Shown: piece by piece, positions 52,704-61,691 of the stretch
How positions within the stretch are numbered: position 1 is the first letter of the stretch
Layout of the letters: the number at the start of each line of letters is the position of its first letter
Source of the DNA: Campylobacter concisus UNSWCS
Lineage (GTDB): Bacteria > Campylobacterota > Campylobacteria > Campylobacterales > Campylobacteraceae
Length of the DNA: 64,000 nt
Reading direction: 5' to 3'
NCBI RefSeq assembly: GCF_000466685.1
Contig: NZ_ANNG01000030.1
Location: 19,678 to 83,677 of the forward strand
Notes under the pieces: generated by a model
What the model was told of the DNA's origin: nothing
The model's input: the letters and a program-made list of their open reading frames with translations, nothing else
Database searches by the model: none
Program-made: the position numbers and the translations under genes

Positions 52704-53018
52704 ATGAAAAAATTAAAAATTTTACTTTGTCTAGCGCTTGCAAGCCTTGCATACGGCGCTGATCTAAACACAGCTAGCAAGAGCGAGTTAATGAGTCTTG
52801 GACTAAACAAGAGCCAGGCGCTAAACGTCATAAAGTATAGAAAAGCTCATAAATTTACAAGCATCGAAGAGCTTGAGAAGGTTCAAGGAATCGGCTTTAA
52901 CGACATGCAAAAGGTCAAAGAAAAGCTTAGTGTAAAAGATAGCAAAAAGACGAAAAAGGCTGAGCCTGAAAAGAAGTCAAAAAATAAGAAGCTAAAGAGC
53001 AAGAAAAAGAAAAAATAA
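52704..53018 (+). CDS. ComEA-like helix-hairpin-helix DNA-binding protein with lysine-rich tail
   Basis: A 104-aa secreted protein. Residues 1-19 form a signal peptide ending in AYG, then DLNTASKSELMSLGL starts a ComEA-type helix-hairpin-helix domain (about 20-75) with the second hairpin at VQGIGFNDMQKVKEKL. ComEA binds incoming DNA in the periplasm during natural transformation. The last 30 residues are nearly all lysine with a few Ser, Glu and Pro, which would strengthen non-specific DNA binding; this tail is longer than usual. AGGAG precedes the start. Confidence 0.82.
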   Translation: MKKLKILLCLALASLAYGADLNTASKSELMSLGLNKSQALNVIKYRKAHKFTSIEELEKVQGIGFNDMQKVKEKLSVKDSKKTKKAEPEKKSKNKKLKSKKKKK

Positions 53019-53032
53019 TTTTTCTCTTATAA

Positions 53033-53093
53033 ATTTCTAGCCATTTACATTTTAGCTCTATCATTACGCCCTTGAAAGAAGGTGGCTAGAAAT
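53033..53093 (+). promoter_or_regulatory. Leader inverted repeat covering the eptC-like start codon
   Basis: ATTTCTAGCCA (53033-53043) and TGGCTAGAAAT (53083-53093) are perfect 11-bp reverse complements. The 3' arm includes the first two bases of the ATG (53092-53093), and the inner CCTT-GAAAG-AAGG (53070-53082) covers the Shine-Dalgarno AAGG. In the mRNA both would hide the translation start, so this may be a translational switch or the site of an RNA-binding regulator. Confidence 0.55.
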
Positions 53094-54670
53094 GCTAAAC
53101 ATCAACAAAATAAGACATATAAGCTTTGTAAAATTTTTAATTTTATTTGTAGCTTATATGTTTTTCATAAACTACATATTTTTATTCAAGGGCGTATTTT
53201 TAGGATCTTTATCTGGCGATACTTTATCTTTTTCTATAATGCTTACTGCTCTACTTAGCATATTTTTTCTTTTGCTCTTTGCTGGAGTTTTTTGCATTTT
53301 GCTTGTGCCATTTTTGCTAAAACCTCTTGCTATCTTTCTCATCATGATTAGCAGCATATCTGCTTACTTTATGCAAGCTTACGGCATCATTATAGATAAA
53401 GGCATGCTATTAAATGTCTTGCACACTGATACAAGAGAGGCCTTTAGCTATTTTAATGCCAGCTTAGTTCTTTGGCTTATTTTTGTAACCATCCTGCCTT
53501 GCGTATATGTAGCACTTGTAAAGATTAGCTATGGCAGTTTTAAAAATGCGCTTAGATCAAGAGTAAAAATAACCCTTAGCACTTTAGTAAGTGCAGCTAT
53601 AATCTTTGCTCTCATGTCTAAAATTTTTATACCATTTTTTAAAGAACCACAACGCCTCAACCATAAGCGTCTTACTCCCATACTATCCTATCTACTCTGG
53701 CATAAGATTAGCAAAGTCTTTGGCACAAAAACCGCTCCCTTTTACCTACGTGGCAGATGACGCAACTCTTACTAACGATAAAAAGAAAATTTTAGTTTTG
53801 ATAGTTGGCGAGACACAAAGGAGCAAAAACTACTCGCTAAATGGCTACGCTAAAAACGATACAAACAAATTTACCAAGCAAAAAGATGTAGTAAGTTTTA
53901 CAAATTTCTACTCATGCGGAACCGCGACAGAGACTAGCGTGCCTTGCCTATTTTCAGACTTAAAGCGAGAAAATTTTAGCAACCGCGAGGCTAAGGCTCG
54001 TGAAAATTTAGTTGATATCATCAACAAACTTGGAATAAAAACATACTTTTTTGGCAACAATAGTGGCGGATGCAAGGGCGTTTGCGACAATCTCGATCAA
54101 AACCACACCTCAGAGCACAGAGCAGCTGGCTTTGATGAAGTGATATTTGATGAGGCAAAAAAGGTCATAAAAGATGCAAATTCCACTACATTTATCGTGC
54201 TACATTTGCAAGGCTCACATGGCCCTATCTACTACAAAGGCTACCCAAGTAAATTTAAAGAATTCACCCCAACATGCGACACCGCCGAGCTAAACAAATG
54301 CACGCCAGATGAGATAGCAAACACCTACGACAACACCATTTTATATGAGGACTATCTGCAAAGCAAGCTGATAAATGCCCTTGAAGCAAGAAAAGATAAA
54401 TTTGAGGTTGCCATGTTCTTTTTCTCAGATCACGGAGAGAGTCTGGGCGAAAATGGCATATATTTACATGGCCTGCCTTACTCCATCGCTCCAGATGAAC
54501 AAAAACACATCCCAGCCATCGTCTTTTCAAGCGATAGTGAGCTTTTAAAAAGACTAAAAGCTAGAAAAGACGAAAGCCTTTCGCATGATTTTGTCTTTAG
54601 CTCAGTTCTTGGATATTTTGGGGTAAAAACTAAGGCTTACGAGCCAGAATTTGATATTTTTAGGGAGTAA
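53092..54670 (+). pseudogene. eptC: Phosphoethanolamine transferase gene (EptC-like) broken by a frameshift
   Basis: Two overlapping plus-strand frames together make one EptA/EptC-type enzyme, which adds phosphoethanolamine to lipid A, core sugar or flagellar rod. The first (53092-53760) holds the five-helix membrane domain and reads into IPFFKE near 53635. The second carries the catalytic domain from about 53640 to 54670: LVLIVGETQRSKNYS with the metal and catalytic site (Thr in the GTATETSVPC segment), NNSGGCKGV, LHLQGSHGPIYY and SDHGESLGENG. Removing one base from the T6 run at 53635-53640 restores a single frame. It may be a true null allele, a phase-variable state or a sequencing error. 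The second frame has an ATG at 53606 but no leading membrane helices. Confidence 0.82.
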
Positions 54671-54677
54671 ATTTAAA

Positions 54678-54705
54678 GCCAGCCTAGGCAAAGCCCGAAG
54701 CTGGC
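54678..54705. terminator. Hairpin between eptC and glyS
   Basis: GCCAGC and GCTGGC form a 6-bp GC stem with a 16-nt loop between convergent genes. U-tracts are weak on both strands. Confidence 0.5.
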
Positions 54706-54711
54706 GCAAAT

Positions 54712-56730
54712 TTAAAAGCTGATCTCTTTTATATCAGCTACTTTTAGTATCTCGCTATAAATTTGACCGATGATCGCGACGCGGTTATTTCGCACTTTCT
54801 CGTTTTCAACGTTTATCATAACTTTGTCAAAAAACTCATCTATCTGCGGTTTTAGAGCAAATAGCGCTTTTAGCCTTGGCTCGTATGCTAGGCTCTTATC
54901 AACCGCTTTAAACGCATCATTTAAAGCCTTTTCAGCATCTATCTTAAAGAGGCTTTCATCGACCTTGCTAAATTTATCATCTTTTATGATGTTTGCAAGG
55001 CGCTTAAATGTCGAGAAATTCTCCCTAAAATTTGGCTCGCTTGAAATTTTAGCAAGCGCCTCTATCATCTTAGTTAGCTCCAAGATGTCCTTTTCTCCGC
55101 TTTTTATGCAAGCTTTTACGATAGAAGCGTTTGCGTCAAAGAAGGTATAGAGCCTATCAAGGATGAAATTTATAAGCACTTCAACGTCAAATTTTTTATA
55201 ATCTTTTGCGATATCTTCTAAAATTTCTTTTACGTTAAATTTCAGATTATGCGCCAAAACGATCTTTATCACGCCATTTGCTGCGCGCCTTAGAGCGTAT
55301 GGGTCTTTCGTGCCGCTTGGGATTTTGCCGATGCTAAAGAGCCCCATTAGTGTATCAAGCTTATTTGAAAGTGCCACAACCGAGCTAAAGACCTTACTTG
55401 GGCACTGCGCCTCTTCGCCGTCTGGCAGATACTGCTCTTTTATGGCTAAAACGACGCTTTCATCTTCATTTTTAGCCTTTGCGTAGTAAGCACCCATGAT
55501 GCCTTGAAGCTCGGTAAATTCATAAACCATCTGCGTTGTAAGATCGGCCTTACTTAGCATCACAGCTCGCTCTAGCTTGCTCCCGTACTCGCCAGCTTCT
55601 TTTTTAAGTAGCTCATCATAGTTGCTAGCTAGTTTTTTAGCCACTTTTAGCTCTCTAAGCTCTTTTTCATAGATGCTTCCAAGCTCTTTTAGGTAGGTTA
55701 TATTTTTTAGTTTTTCTGGGCTAAATTCGGCCTTAAGGTCGCTTTGCCAAAAAAACATCGCATCACTTAGTCTTGCTCTTAGCACCTTTTCGTTGCCTTT
55801 GATGATGAGCGAATAGTCCTTTGTGATGGCGTTACTAACGACTACAAAGCCATTTGCAAGCTTGCCATCTTTAAAGACTGGGAAGTAGCGCTGATTTTCT
55901 TTCATCGAAGTGATGATGACCTCGCTTGGCACCTCCAAAAACTCCTCTTCAAACGAGCCAAGAAGCGCTGTTGGATACTCAGTGATCGCCACTACTTCAG
56001 CTAGCAGCTCTTTATCGATCTCGATCTTTAGCCCACTTTTTTGGCTGATCTTTTCAAACTCATCAAGGATTATCTTCTCTCTCTCATCCGCTTCAAGCAC
56101 GACGCCACGGCTCTTTGAGCCTTCAAAATACTCTTTTATATTTGAAATTTTTATCTTGTCGTAGCTAACGCTTCTGTGAGGATATGTAGAGTTGCTGCTC
56201 TCTACGCCAAATTTGTTAAATTTAATGACCTCATCTCCAAGCAAGCATAAAAACGATCTTATCGGGCGGATAAACTCAAACTCACCATTGCCCCAGCGCA
56301 TAGACTTGCCAAAATTTAGGCTCTTTAAAAACTCCTCGACCATGTCGCCCATTATCTTAGCAACCGGCTCGCCCTTTACCTCTTTTTCGTGATAAAGCAC
56401 CTCTTTGCCGTCTATCTCTTTAAATTTAAGCTCACTCTCGCTTATGCCGCATTTATTTGCAAAGCTAAGCGCAGCCTTTGTAAAAACTCCGTCTTTTAGC
56501 GCTACTTGCTTTGGTGCGCCAACAAAGCTAGCCACACTATCTGGCTGAGCCTGCGGGAATTTCTCATGGAAAAAGACCAAACGGCGCGGCGTGTAGTAAA
56601 ATTTAAACTCGCTTTTGATGTTGTATTTTTCAAGCACAGCCTGCCATTTAGCATTGATGTTTGGCAGCTCCCTTAAAAATGGTATCGCTGGAAGCTCCTC
56701 GACTCCGATCTCTAGTAACAACTCTTTCAT
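54712..56730 (-). CDS. glyS: Glycyl-tRNA synthetase beta subunit
   Basis: The 672-aa tRNA-binding subunit of the alpha2-beta2 glycyl-tRNA synthetase. The N-terminus LLLEIGVEELPAIPF is the family signature; FYYTPRRLVFF and the C-terminal DALR-like anticodon domain follow, with KDPYALRRAANGV near residue 500. glyQ, the alpha subunit, is not in the window, as often in Campylobacter. Its ATG overlaps the stop of the small membrane protein upstream (ATATGA), so they are translationally coupled. Confidence 0.96.
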   Translation of the reverse strand: MKELLLEIGVEELPAIPFLRELPNINAKWQAVLEKYNIKSEFKFYYTPRRLVFFHEKFPQAQPDSVASFVGAPKQVALKDGVFTKAALSFANKCGISESELKFKEIDGKEVLYHEKEVKGEPVAKIMGDMVEEFLKSLNFGKSMRWGNGEFEFIRPIRSFLCLLGDEVIKFNKFGVESSNSTYPHRSVSYDKIKISNIKEYFEGSKSRGVVLEADEREKIILDEFEKISQKSGLKIEIDKELLAEVVAITEYPTALLGSFEEEFLEVPSEVIITSMKENQRYFPVFKDGKLANGFVVVSNAITKDYSLIIKGNEKVLRARLSDAMFFWQSDLKAEFSPEKLKNITYLKELGSIYEKELRELKVAKKLASNYDELLKKEAGEYGSKLERAVMLSKADLTTQMVYEFTELQGIMGAYYAKAKNEDESVVLAIKEQYLPDGEEAQCPSKVFSSVVALSNKLDTLMGLFSIGKIPSGTKDPYALRRAANGVIKIVLAHNLKFNVKEILEDIAKDYKKFDVEVLINFILDRLYTFFDANASIVKACIKSGEKDILELTKMIEALAKISSEPNFRENFSTFKRLANIIKDDKFSKVDESLFKIDAEKALNDAFKAVDKSLAYEPRLKALFALKPQIDEFFDKVMINVENEKVRNNRVAIIGQIYSEILKVADIKEISF

Positions 56731-56882
56731 ATCTCACTCTTTTTATTAAAATTTTCTCTTTTTTCTCTTATCATCTCTCTTGCTCTCTCCTTCTCTTGCG
56801 CCTGCAAAATGACGCCTCTTATCATAAATATCACAAACAAAACAAATGCTGCGATCATAAAAATATCTAAAATTTGCACCAT
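56727..56882 (-). CDS. 51-aa single-pass membrane protein
   Basis: A short gene between the nuclease gene and glyS. It starts at ATG 56882 directly after the nuclease stop, with GGAG 4 nt upstream inside that gene's last codons, and ends in a TGA that overlaps the glyS ATG. The product has one hydrophobic helix (about residues 4-26, rich in Phe, Ile, Val) and a highly charged helical tail (AQEKEREREM-like: QEKERAREMIREKRENF). This fits small inner-membrane regulators of partner proteins. The tight coupling on both sides argues for a real gene; function is unknown. Confidence 0.65.
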   Translation of the reverse strand: MVQILDIFMIAAFVLFVIFMIRGVILQAQEKERAREMIREKRENFNKKSEI

Positions 56883-58277
56883 CTACTCCACAACGATCTC
56901 TTTTTCGTTTTTATAAATTTTCACCCTCGCCCGCTCAAAGCTATACTCGCCATCTTTTAGCCTTCTTTTGCTATAAACTCTGATCTTGCCATGTGGCGTA
57001 TGCAAGTAGCCACTCTCCAGCTTGCCTGAAATTTTAGCGATCACGTCGCCACTTCTAGCCTCACTTAGTTTTGAGCTATCAAGTAAATTTTCACTCACAT
57101 CTTTTGTGCCATGCTCATTTATGATCTCATAAGAGCTCACTTCAAGCGCCTCTTTGTAAAATTTCACTCGCCTAATCAAAATGTCAAGTTCATCGCCGAC
57201 GCCGACGCTATTTTTAGGATCAAAAACGTAAATTCCACGGCGATTTTTCGAGATGATAAAGCCATGTTTATCTTTTAAGATGACAACAGCTCTTTCAACT
57301 TGCGCTGGCACATCCTCAGGATGCTCAAAAAGCGTCTCTATGTCAGCTCTTTTATAGTTTTGATCCTCTACTTTTTTAGCTTCTTTTTTTAAATTTTCAT
57401 TCGCAAGCATACCACTTTTAGCAGGGCTAGGTTTGGTTGAGATTTTAAATTTAAGCGCAAAGTGATCTGAGTAAAGATCGCTCTTTGCAAAGCCATGCTC
57501 ATTGACCACAAAGCTTGGTTTAAAGACCTCAAAACTGCCATCAACATAGCTTAGATCGCCATTTGCCATAAAGCTAGGCGAGAGCAAAACGTGATCAATG
57601 GCCCGCTTTTTGCCATGGACTGCATGAGAGTATCTATCTTTTGGGGCGAGAAAGCTATAAAGATCGTAAAATCCACGAGTTGCAATGATATCGTTTAAGA
57701 TAGATTTTTGCCCATAAGGTGAGTTAAAATCACCTAAAACTATGGCATTTTGCTCGTTACCTAGAGCTGCCCTTAGTGTTCTTTCGGCCTTTTTTTGCAT
57801 ATTTATGCCGTTTTTGTAAGCCGGGAAGTGATTGACAAAAACGCTAAATTTCTTACCCTCCACCTCAAAAACGACCTTTAAAATGTTTCTAGTTTTTACA
57901 TTTGGTACTTCAAAAATTTCACTGCCACTTGGCTTTATTTTTGACACAAGAGCTAGTCCGACTGGAGAGTTTTTTGCCTTGCTAAAGGCTATAAATTTAT
58001 ACTCACTGCCATCAACCAAAGCCCTTAAAACCTGCTCGTTTTCAACCTCTTCAAGTGCGATGATGTCGGTATTTATAGCGTCTATGACCTGTTTTGTTCT
58101 TTTTAGTTTTGAGCTGGCCGCCTCGCAATCCCACTTTGAAGTGCTAGATTTAAAGTCGGGATATTCGCTGCCATCATCCTTGCAGTCAAATAAATTTTGC
58201 ACGTTATAAGTTGCGATGCTTACCTCGCTAGCAAACGCCATCAAAACGGCAAAGACTAATGCAAAGAGCGCTCTCAA
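56883..58277 (-). CDS. Secreted endonuclease/exonuclease/phosphatase-family protein
   Basis: A 464-aa exported hydrolase. A signal peptide of about 18 residues (ending AFA) is followed by an EEP domain (residues 20-285): IATYNVQNLF, ALEEVEN with the metal glutamate, GDFNSPYG, and SDHFAL with the catalytic histidine. Extracellular nucleases of this layout degrade DNA; DNase-type enzymes block transformation in some Campylobacter. The C-terminal 170 residues look like OB-fold domains joined by a Lys-rich linker. The start codon is TTG at 58277 with AGGAG upstream. It overlaps trmL by 4 bp. Confidence 0.85.
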   Translation of the reverse strand: MRALFALVFAVLMAFASEVSIATYNVQNLFDCKDDGSEYPDFKSSTSKWDCEAASSKLKRTKQVIDAINTDIIALEEVENEQVLRALVDGSEYKFIAFSKAKNSPVGLALVSKIKPSGSEIFEVPNVKTRNILKVVFEVEGKKFSVFVNHFPAYKNGINMQKKAERTLRAALGNEQNAIVLGDFNSPYGQKSILNDIIATRGFYDLYSFLAPKDRYSHAVHGKKRAIDHVLLSPSFMANGDLSYVDGSFEVFKPSFVVNEHGFAKSDLYSDHFALKFKISTKPSPAKSGMLANENLKKEAKKVEDQNYKRADIETLFEHPEDVPAQVERAVVILKDKHGFIISKNRRGIYVFDPKNSVGVGDELDILIRRVKFYKEALEVSSYEIINEHGTKDVSENLLDSSKLSEARSGDVIAKISGKLESGYLHTPHGKIRVYSKRRLKDGEYSFERARVKIYKNEKEIVVE

Positions 58278-58753
58278 ACCTCGCTCCTAAAGTCAAATTT
58301 AGAGATGTTTTGTCTGATCGCCTCATACGCGATGATGCCAGCACTCATGGCTAAATTTAAGCTCCTGCCCTCTTTTCCCATCGGGATCGTTATGGCGTTT
58401 TTAAAATTTATATCCATAAATTCTCTCGGCAGCCCTGTACTCTCTCCGCCAAAAAATATAAAATCTCCTGGCTCAAATTTAGCGTCGTAGTAAAGTCTGT
58501 TTGTCTTTGTCGTAGCAAAGAAAAATCGCTCTTTGTGGCTTAAATTTGCCTCCAAAAATTCATCCAAACTCTGCCAAATTTGTGGCTTTAAGATTTTCCA
58601 ATAATCAAGCCCAGCACGTCTAACAGCCTTTTCGCTCAGATCAAAGACAGTTGGCTTAACGATGTGCAGCTTTAAATTTGCATTTACGCACATTCTGCCG
58701 ATAGCTCCGGTGTTTTGCGGTATCTGAGGATGAACTAGGACTATGTTAAACAT
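58274..58753 (-). CDS. trmL: tRNA (cytidine/uridine-34-2'-O)-methyltransferase
   Basis: A SPOUT-class methyltransferase of 159 aa that methylates the wobble ribose of tRNA(Leu). The start FNIVLVHPQIPQNTGAIGRMC and the knot region FFGGESTGLP (about 100) plus IPMGKEGRSLNLAMSAGI (about 125) are diagnostic. It heads a short minus-strand unit with the nuclease, the 51-aa protein and glyS, driven by a TTTTGGCTAAAAT promoter 38-52 nt upstream. Confidence 0.93.
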   Translation of the reverse strand: MFNIVLVHPQIPQNTGAIGRMCVNANLKLHIVKPTVFDLSEKAVRRAGLDYWKILKPQIWQSLDEFLEANLSHKERFFFATTKTNRLYYDAKFEPGDFIFFGGESTGLPREFMDINFKNAITIPMGKEGRSLNLAMSAGIIAYEAIRQNISKFDFRSEV

Positions 58754-58790
58754 AAGTTTTTCTTGCCTTAAAAAGTGTTATAAACTGGCT

Positions 58791-58805
58791 CATTTTAGCC
58801 AAAAT
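58791..58805 (-). promoter_or_regulatory. Extended -10 promoter for trmL
   Basis: Minus-strand ATTTTGGCTAAAATG, the same promoter word as for alaS and the helicase gene, with -10 TAAAAT at 58792-58797. Confidence 0.6.
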
Positions 58806-58827
58806 GGGCTTTTAAGAGTTTTAAAGA

Positions 58828-60000
58828 TTAAGATTTTCTAAATTTGCGCTCACTAAGATATCTTGAAATTTCAAGCTCCTGAGCGCGTTTTATCTCAGCT
58901 GCTATCATCTCGTTTTTAAAGCCAGCCGCCAAGATCTCTCTCACATCTATCTTTGGCTCAAATTTACTCTCATAAATTCCAAGCTCTTTTGCACGCTCTA
59001 TGCGCTCTTTATTGTAAGCTCCAAGCCATGATTTTATGGGCATATTTAGAGCGATTTGTAGTAGCTCTCTATCGCTTGGCATAGCTTTAAAAAATGGCTC
59101 TTTTAAGATAGAAAAGTAGCTCTTTGGCAGACGCATTTTTTCTAAAATTTCCTTTGCGTCAAGCTCAAATTTGCCAAAAAGCATATACAAAAATAGCCTC
59201 TCATCATCTACGAAATTTCTAGCGCTCTTTAGTTCGCTCAAGAACTCATCATTCTTGCAAATTTGCACGCCAAAAATTTCTTTAAAAAGTGAAAGCTTAA
59301 AAAGATAAAATGCCCCTTTTTCAAGATGCTCTGAGCGAAAAAATTTAATAAGCTCGGTATTTATCCTATCCTTACTTAGATGCGCTAGATCAAGCGTTTT
59401 CATAAGCTCTAGCGTATCATCATCTATGCTAAAATCAAGCCTAGCACTAAACTGCACGCCACGTAGCACCCTTAGCGGATCTTCTTTAAATTTCTCACTA
59501 TCGATGTGCCTTAGCGTCTTGCTTTCAAGGTCCTTTTTTCCGCCATGAAAGTCTAAAATTTCGCCGTTAAAGATGTTCATCATCATGGCATTTACCGTAA
59601 AATCACGCCTAAGACTTGCAAGGCTTGGATCATTTATGTAGCTTACGGCAAAGTCTTTGTGCGAATTTCCAGTCTTGCTCTCGCTTCGTGGCAAGCCAAG
59701 ATCGTAGTTTTTATATTTGTAGATAAAGTAGCTTTTGCCAACACCGCTAGCTCTTATGTCAGCCATTAGCTCGTCAAATTTGAGAGGCTCTATGTCATAA
59801 ACTTCGATGTCATAATCATAAATTTCTCGTCCCAAAAGTGCATCTCTTACGCAGCCACCTACTAGATAGACACGCTTGCTAAATGGGGCAAATAGCGACC
59901 TAAAAAAGTCTAGCTCGCTATTTTTGTAAATGCTTGTACTAGTTTTTGCCTCAAATTTATTATTTTGAGAGATTTTGTAGTCTATTTTCGATGTTTGCAA
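58828..60000 (-). CDS. cca: CCA-adding / tRNA nucleotidyltransferase
   Basis: Adds or repairs the 3'-CCA of tRNA. The head domain has LVGGCVRDALLGREIYDYDIEVYD (quoted as LVGGCVRDALLG and YDYDIEVYD), with the metal-binding aspartates, and RRDFTVNAM follows; the C-terminal helical body binds tRNA. The 390-aa size fits class II enzymes. The TTG at 60000 is the only standard start codon upstream of the conserved head domain; it has a poor ribosome binding site and overlaps the preceding gene by 41 bp, so translation may depend on coupling. The true start is uncertain. Confidence 0.88.
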   Translation of the reverse strand: MQTSKIDYKISQNNKFEAKTSTSIYKNSELDFFRSLFAPFSKRVYLVGGCVRDALLGREIYDYDIEVYDIEPLKFDELMADIRASGVGKSYFIYKYKNYDLGLPRSESKTGNSHKDFAVSYINDPSLASLRRDFTVNAMMMNIFNGEILDFHGGKKDLESKTLRHIDSEKFKEDPLRVLRGVQFSARLDFSIDDDTLELMKTLDLAHLSKDRINTELIKFFRSEHLEKGAFYLFKLSLFKEIFGVQICKNDEFLSELKSARNFVDDERLFLYMLFGKFELDAKEILEKMRLPKSYFSILKEPFFKAMPSDRELLQIALNMPIKSWLGAYNKERIERAKELGIYESKFEPKIDVREILAAGFKNEMIAAEIKRAQELEISRYLSERKFRKS

Positions 60001-60376
60001 GGGTAAATTCTAAAAATTTAGTCGTTAGCTCGAGCCTTTGGCTAAGGTCTTGCTCGCTAGTTTGTTTAAGCCCCTCAAAAAGCACCTCGATGCGCTCAGC
60101 AAGGTTTGCTAAGAAAATTTCTTCATCACTTATCTCCCTGCTCTTTGGTGAAATTTGCGCTACCTTTGGCTCTAGCTCGATTTGCTCATTTGGCACACTT
60201 GCCTCTACTTTTGGCTCTTCAAGCACTTGCTCATTGGCAGATTCTATTGCTAAAAGCTCTTTTTTTAAATTCTCCCTTTCAAGCTCTTCTTGCTTTTTGT
60301 TTTGCAGTGCCTCTATCTTTTCAAGCTCGGCGCTAACCTCACTAATGGCCATCCTAGCGATATCATCAAGCTTCAT
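59960..60376 (-). CDS. Small coiled-coil protein of unknown function
   Basis: A 138-aa acidic protein without signal or membrane segment. Residues about 10-45 form a Glu/Lys/Leu-rich coiled coil, the middle is a Glu/Pro-rich linker (VLEEPKVEASVPNEQIELEP), and the C-terminal 50 residues (FLANLAERIEVLFEGLKQ) look like a helical domain with a heptad pattern. It starts at 60376 in an ATGA overlap with the TPR-like gene, with AGGTGG upstream, and overlaps cca by 41 bp. I do not recognise the family; such proteins occur in Campylobacterota. Confidence 0.65.
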   Translation of the reverse strand: MKLDDIARMAISEVSAELEKIEALQNKKQEELERENLKKELLAIESANEQVLEEPKVEASVPNEQIELEPKVAQISPKSREISDEEIFLANLAERIEVLFEGLKQTSEQDLSQRLELTTKFLEFTLANIENRLQNLSK

Positions 60377-60618
60377 AATCTTATCAACCACCTTTTAAAT
60401 TCATTTATCTCTTCGTCACTTTTCATCCTGATAAAAAACTCTTTCATCTGCTCATTTTTTATCACGCGCTCCTTGCGAAGTCCGCTCAGGCGGTTTATCG
60501 CGCTAAGGGCGTCCTTGTTTGACGGGTCTTGTTTTAAGATGTTCTTGTAAATTTCAAGCGCATCGTCTTTTAGCCCTTGCGCCTCGTAGATCAGTGCTTC
60601 AGTGATCGTGTTTTTCAT
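60373..60618 (-). CDS. Small TPR-like protein
   Basis: An 81-aa protein with one clear tetratricopeptide helix pair ([22 protein letters not shown], quoted in part as [19 protein letters not shown], followed by DPSNKDAL) and a basic C-terminal helix ([19 protein letters not shown]). It is likely an adaptor for protein binding. I start it at 60618, where ATG overlaps the leuB stop in ATGA and AGGA is upstream; an earlier in-frame ATG lies inside leuB. Function unknown. Confidence 0.65.
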   Translation of the reverse strand: MKNTITEALIYEAQGLKDDALEIYKNILKQDPSNKDALSAINRLSGLRKERVIKNEQMKEFFIRMKSDEEINEFKRWLIRL

Positions 60619-61682
60619 TTTTTGATAAATCCTGCTATCACGTCGCCTATCTCGCTTGTTGAGCAAATTTCAACTGCGTTAAATGCGGCGATATCTTTTG
60701 TTCTATATCCCTTTGCAAGCGCTGTTTTTACGGCATTTTCTATCGCATTTGCTGCCTCGCTCTCGCCAAATGCGTATCTTAGCATCATCGCTGCACTTAA
60801 AATGGTCGCGACCGGATTTGCTATACCCTGCCCTGCGATGTCTGGCGCTGAGCCGTGGATAGGCTCATAAATTCCCACTTTACCGCCCATGCTAGCGCTT
60901 GGCAAAAGTCCTATCGAGCCACAAACCATGCTCGCTTCGTCGCTTAAGATGTCGCCAAATAAATTTTCAGTCAGTATGACGTCAAAATTTGCTGGCGCTC
61001 TTACTAGCTGCATCGCTGCGTTATCTACATACATAAAGCTAAGCTCTACTTCAGGATAGCCCTTTGCCACTTCGCTGGTCACCTCGCGCCAAAGCTGGCT
61101 TGTCTCAAGCACATTTGCCTTATCGACCATGCAGACCTTTTTCTTGCGAAGCATAGCCGTCTCAAAGGCGATCTTTGCGATGCGTTCGATCTCAAATTTA
61201 GAATAAACCATCGTATTAAACGCTCTATCTTCGCCTTTTTCTCTAGGCTGTCCAAAATAAAGCCCGCCAGTTAGCTCGCGAACCACGACAAAATCAACAC
61301 CCTTTAAAACCTCTGGCTTTAGCGTGCTAGCATCCACTAGCTCGTCAAAGATGATAGCTGGGCGTAAATTTGCATAAGCTTCTAGCTCTTTTCTGATCTT
61401 TAAAAGCCCACTCTCTGGCCTTAGGTGTCTTGGCAGGCTGTCCCATTTCTCGCCGCCGATCGCTCCAAAAAGCACAGCATCGCTACTAAGTGCCGAACTT
61501 AGCGTCTCATCTGGCAGTGGCTCGCCAAAAACGTCGTAGGCTGCTCCGCCCATTAGCTTGTAGTCATACTCAAATTTGATACCAAACTCAGCGCTCACTA
61601 CGTCTAAAACCTTTATCGCCTCGTCGATGATCTCAGGGCCGATGCCATCGCCTTTTATAACGCAAATTTTATAGTTTTTCAT
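60615..61682 (-). CDS. leuB: 3-isopropylmalate dehydrogenase
   Basis: NAD-dependent oxidation and decarboxylation of 3-isopropylmalate in leucine synthesis. The 355-aa protein has [10 protein letters not shown] at the start, [14 protein letters not shown] near residue 135, DKANVLE, and [20 protein letters not shown] with the metal aspartates. It is encoded just after leuD (9-nt gap). leuA and leuC are elsewhere. Confidence 0.96.
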   Translation of the reverse strand: MKNYKICVIKGDGIGPEIIDEAIKVLDVVSAEFGIKFEYDYKLMGGAAYDVFGEPLPDETLSSALSSDAVLFGAIGGEKWDSLPRHLRPESGLLKIRKELEAYANLRPAIIFDELVDASTLKPEVLKGVDFVVVRELTGGLYFGQPREKGEDRAFNTMVYSKFEIERIAKIAFETAMLRKKKVCMVDKANVLETSQLWREVTSEVAKGYPEVELSFMYVDNAAMQLVRAPANFDVILTENLFGDILSDEASMVCGSIGLLPSASMGGKVGIYEPIHGSAPDIAGQGIANPVATILSAAMMLRYAFGESEAANAIENAVKTALAKGYRTKDIAAFNAVEICSTSEIGDVIAGFIKK

Positions 61683-61691
61683 CGCCGCTCC

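Noticed and set aside
53635..53640. Classical phase-variable homopolymer tract in eptC
   Set aside because: Six T residues are much shorter than the G8-G10 tracts that switch readily in Campylobacter. I keep it only as the likely place of the frameshift.
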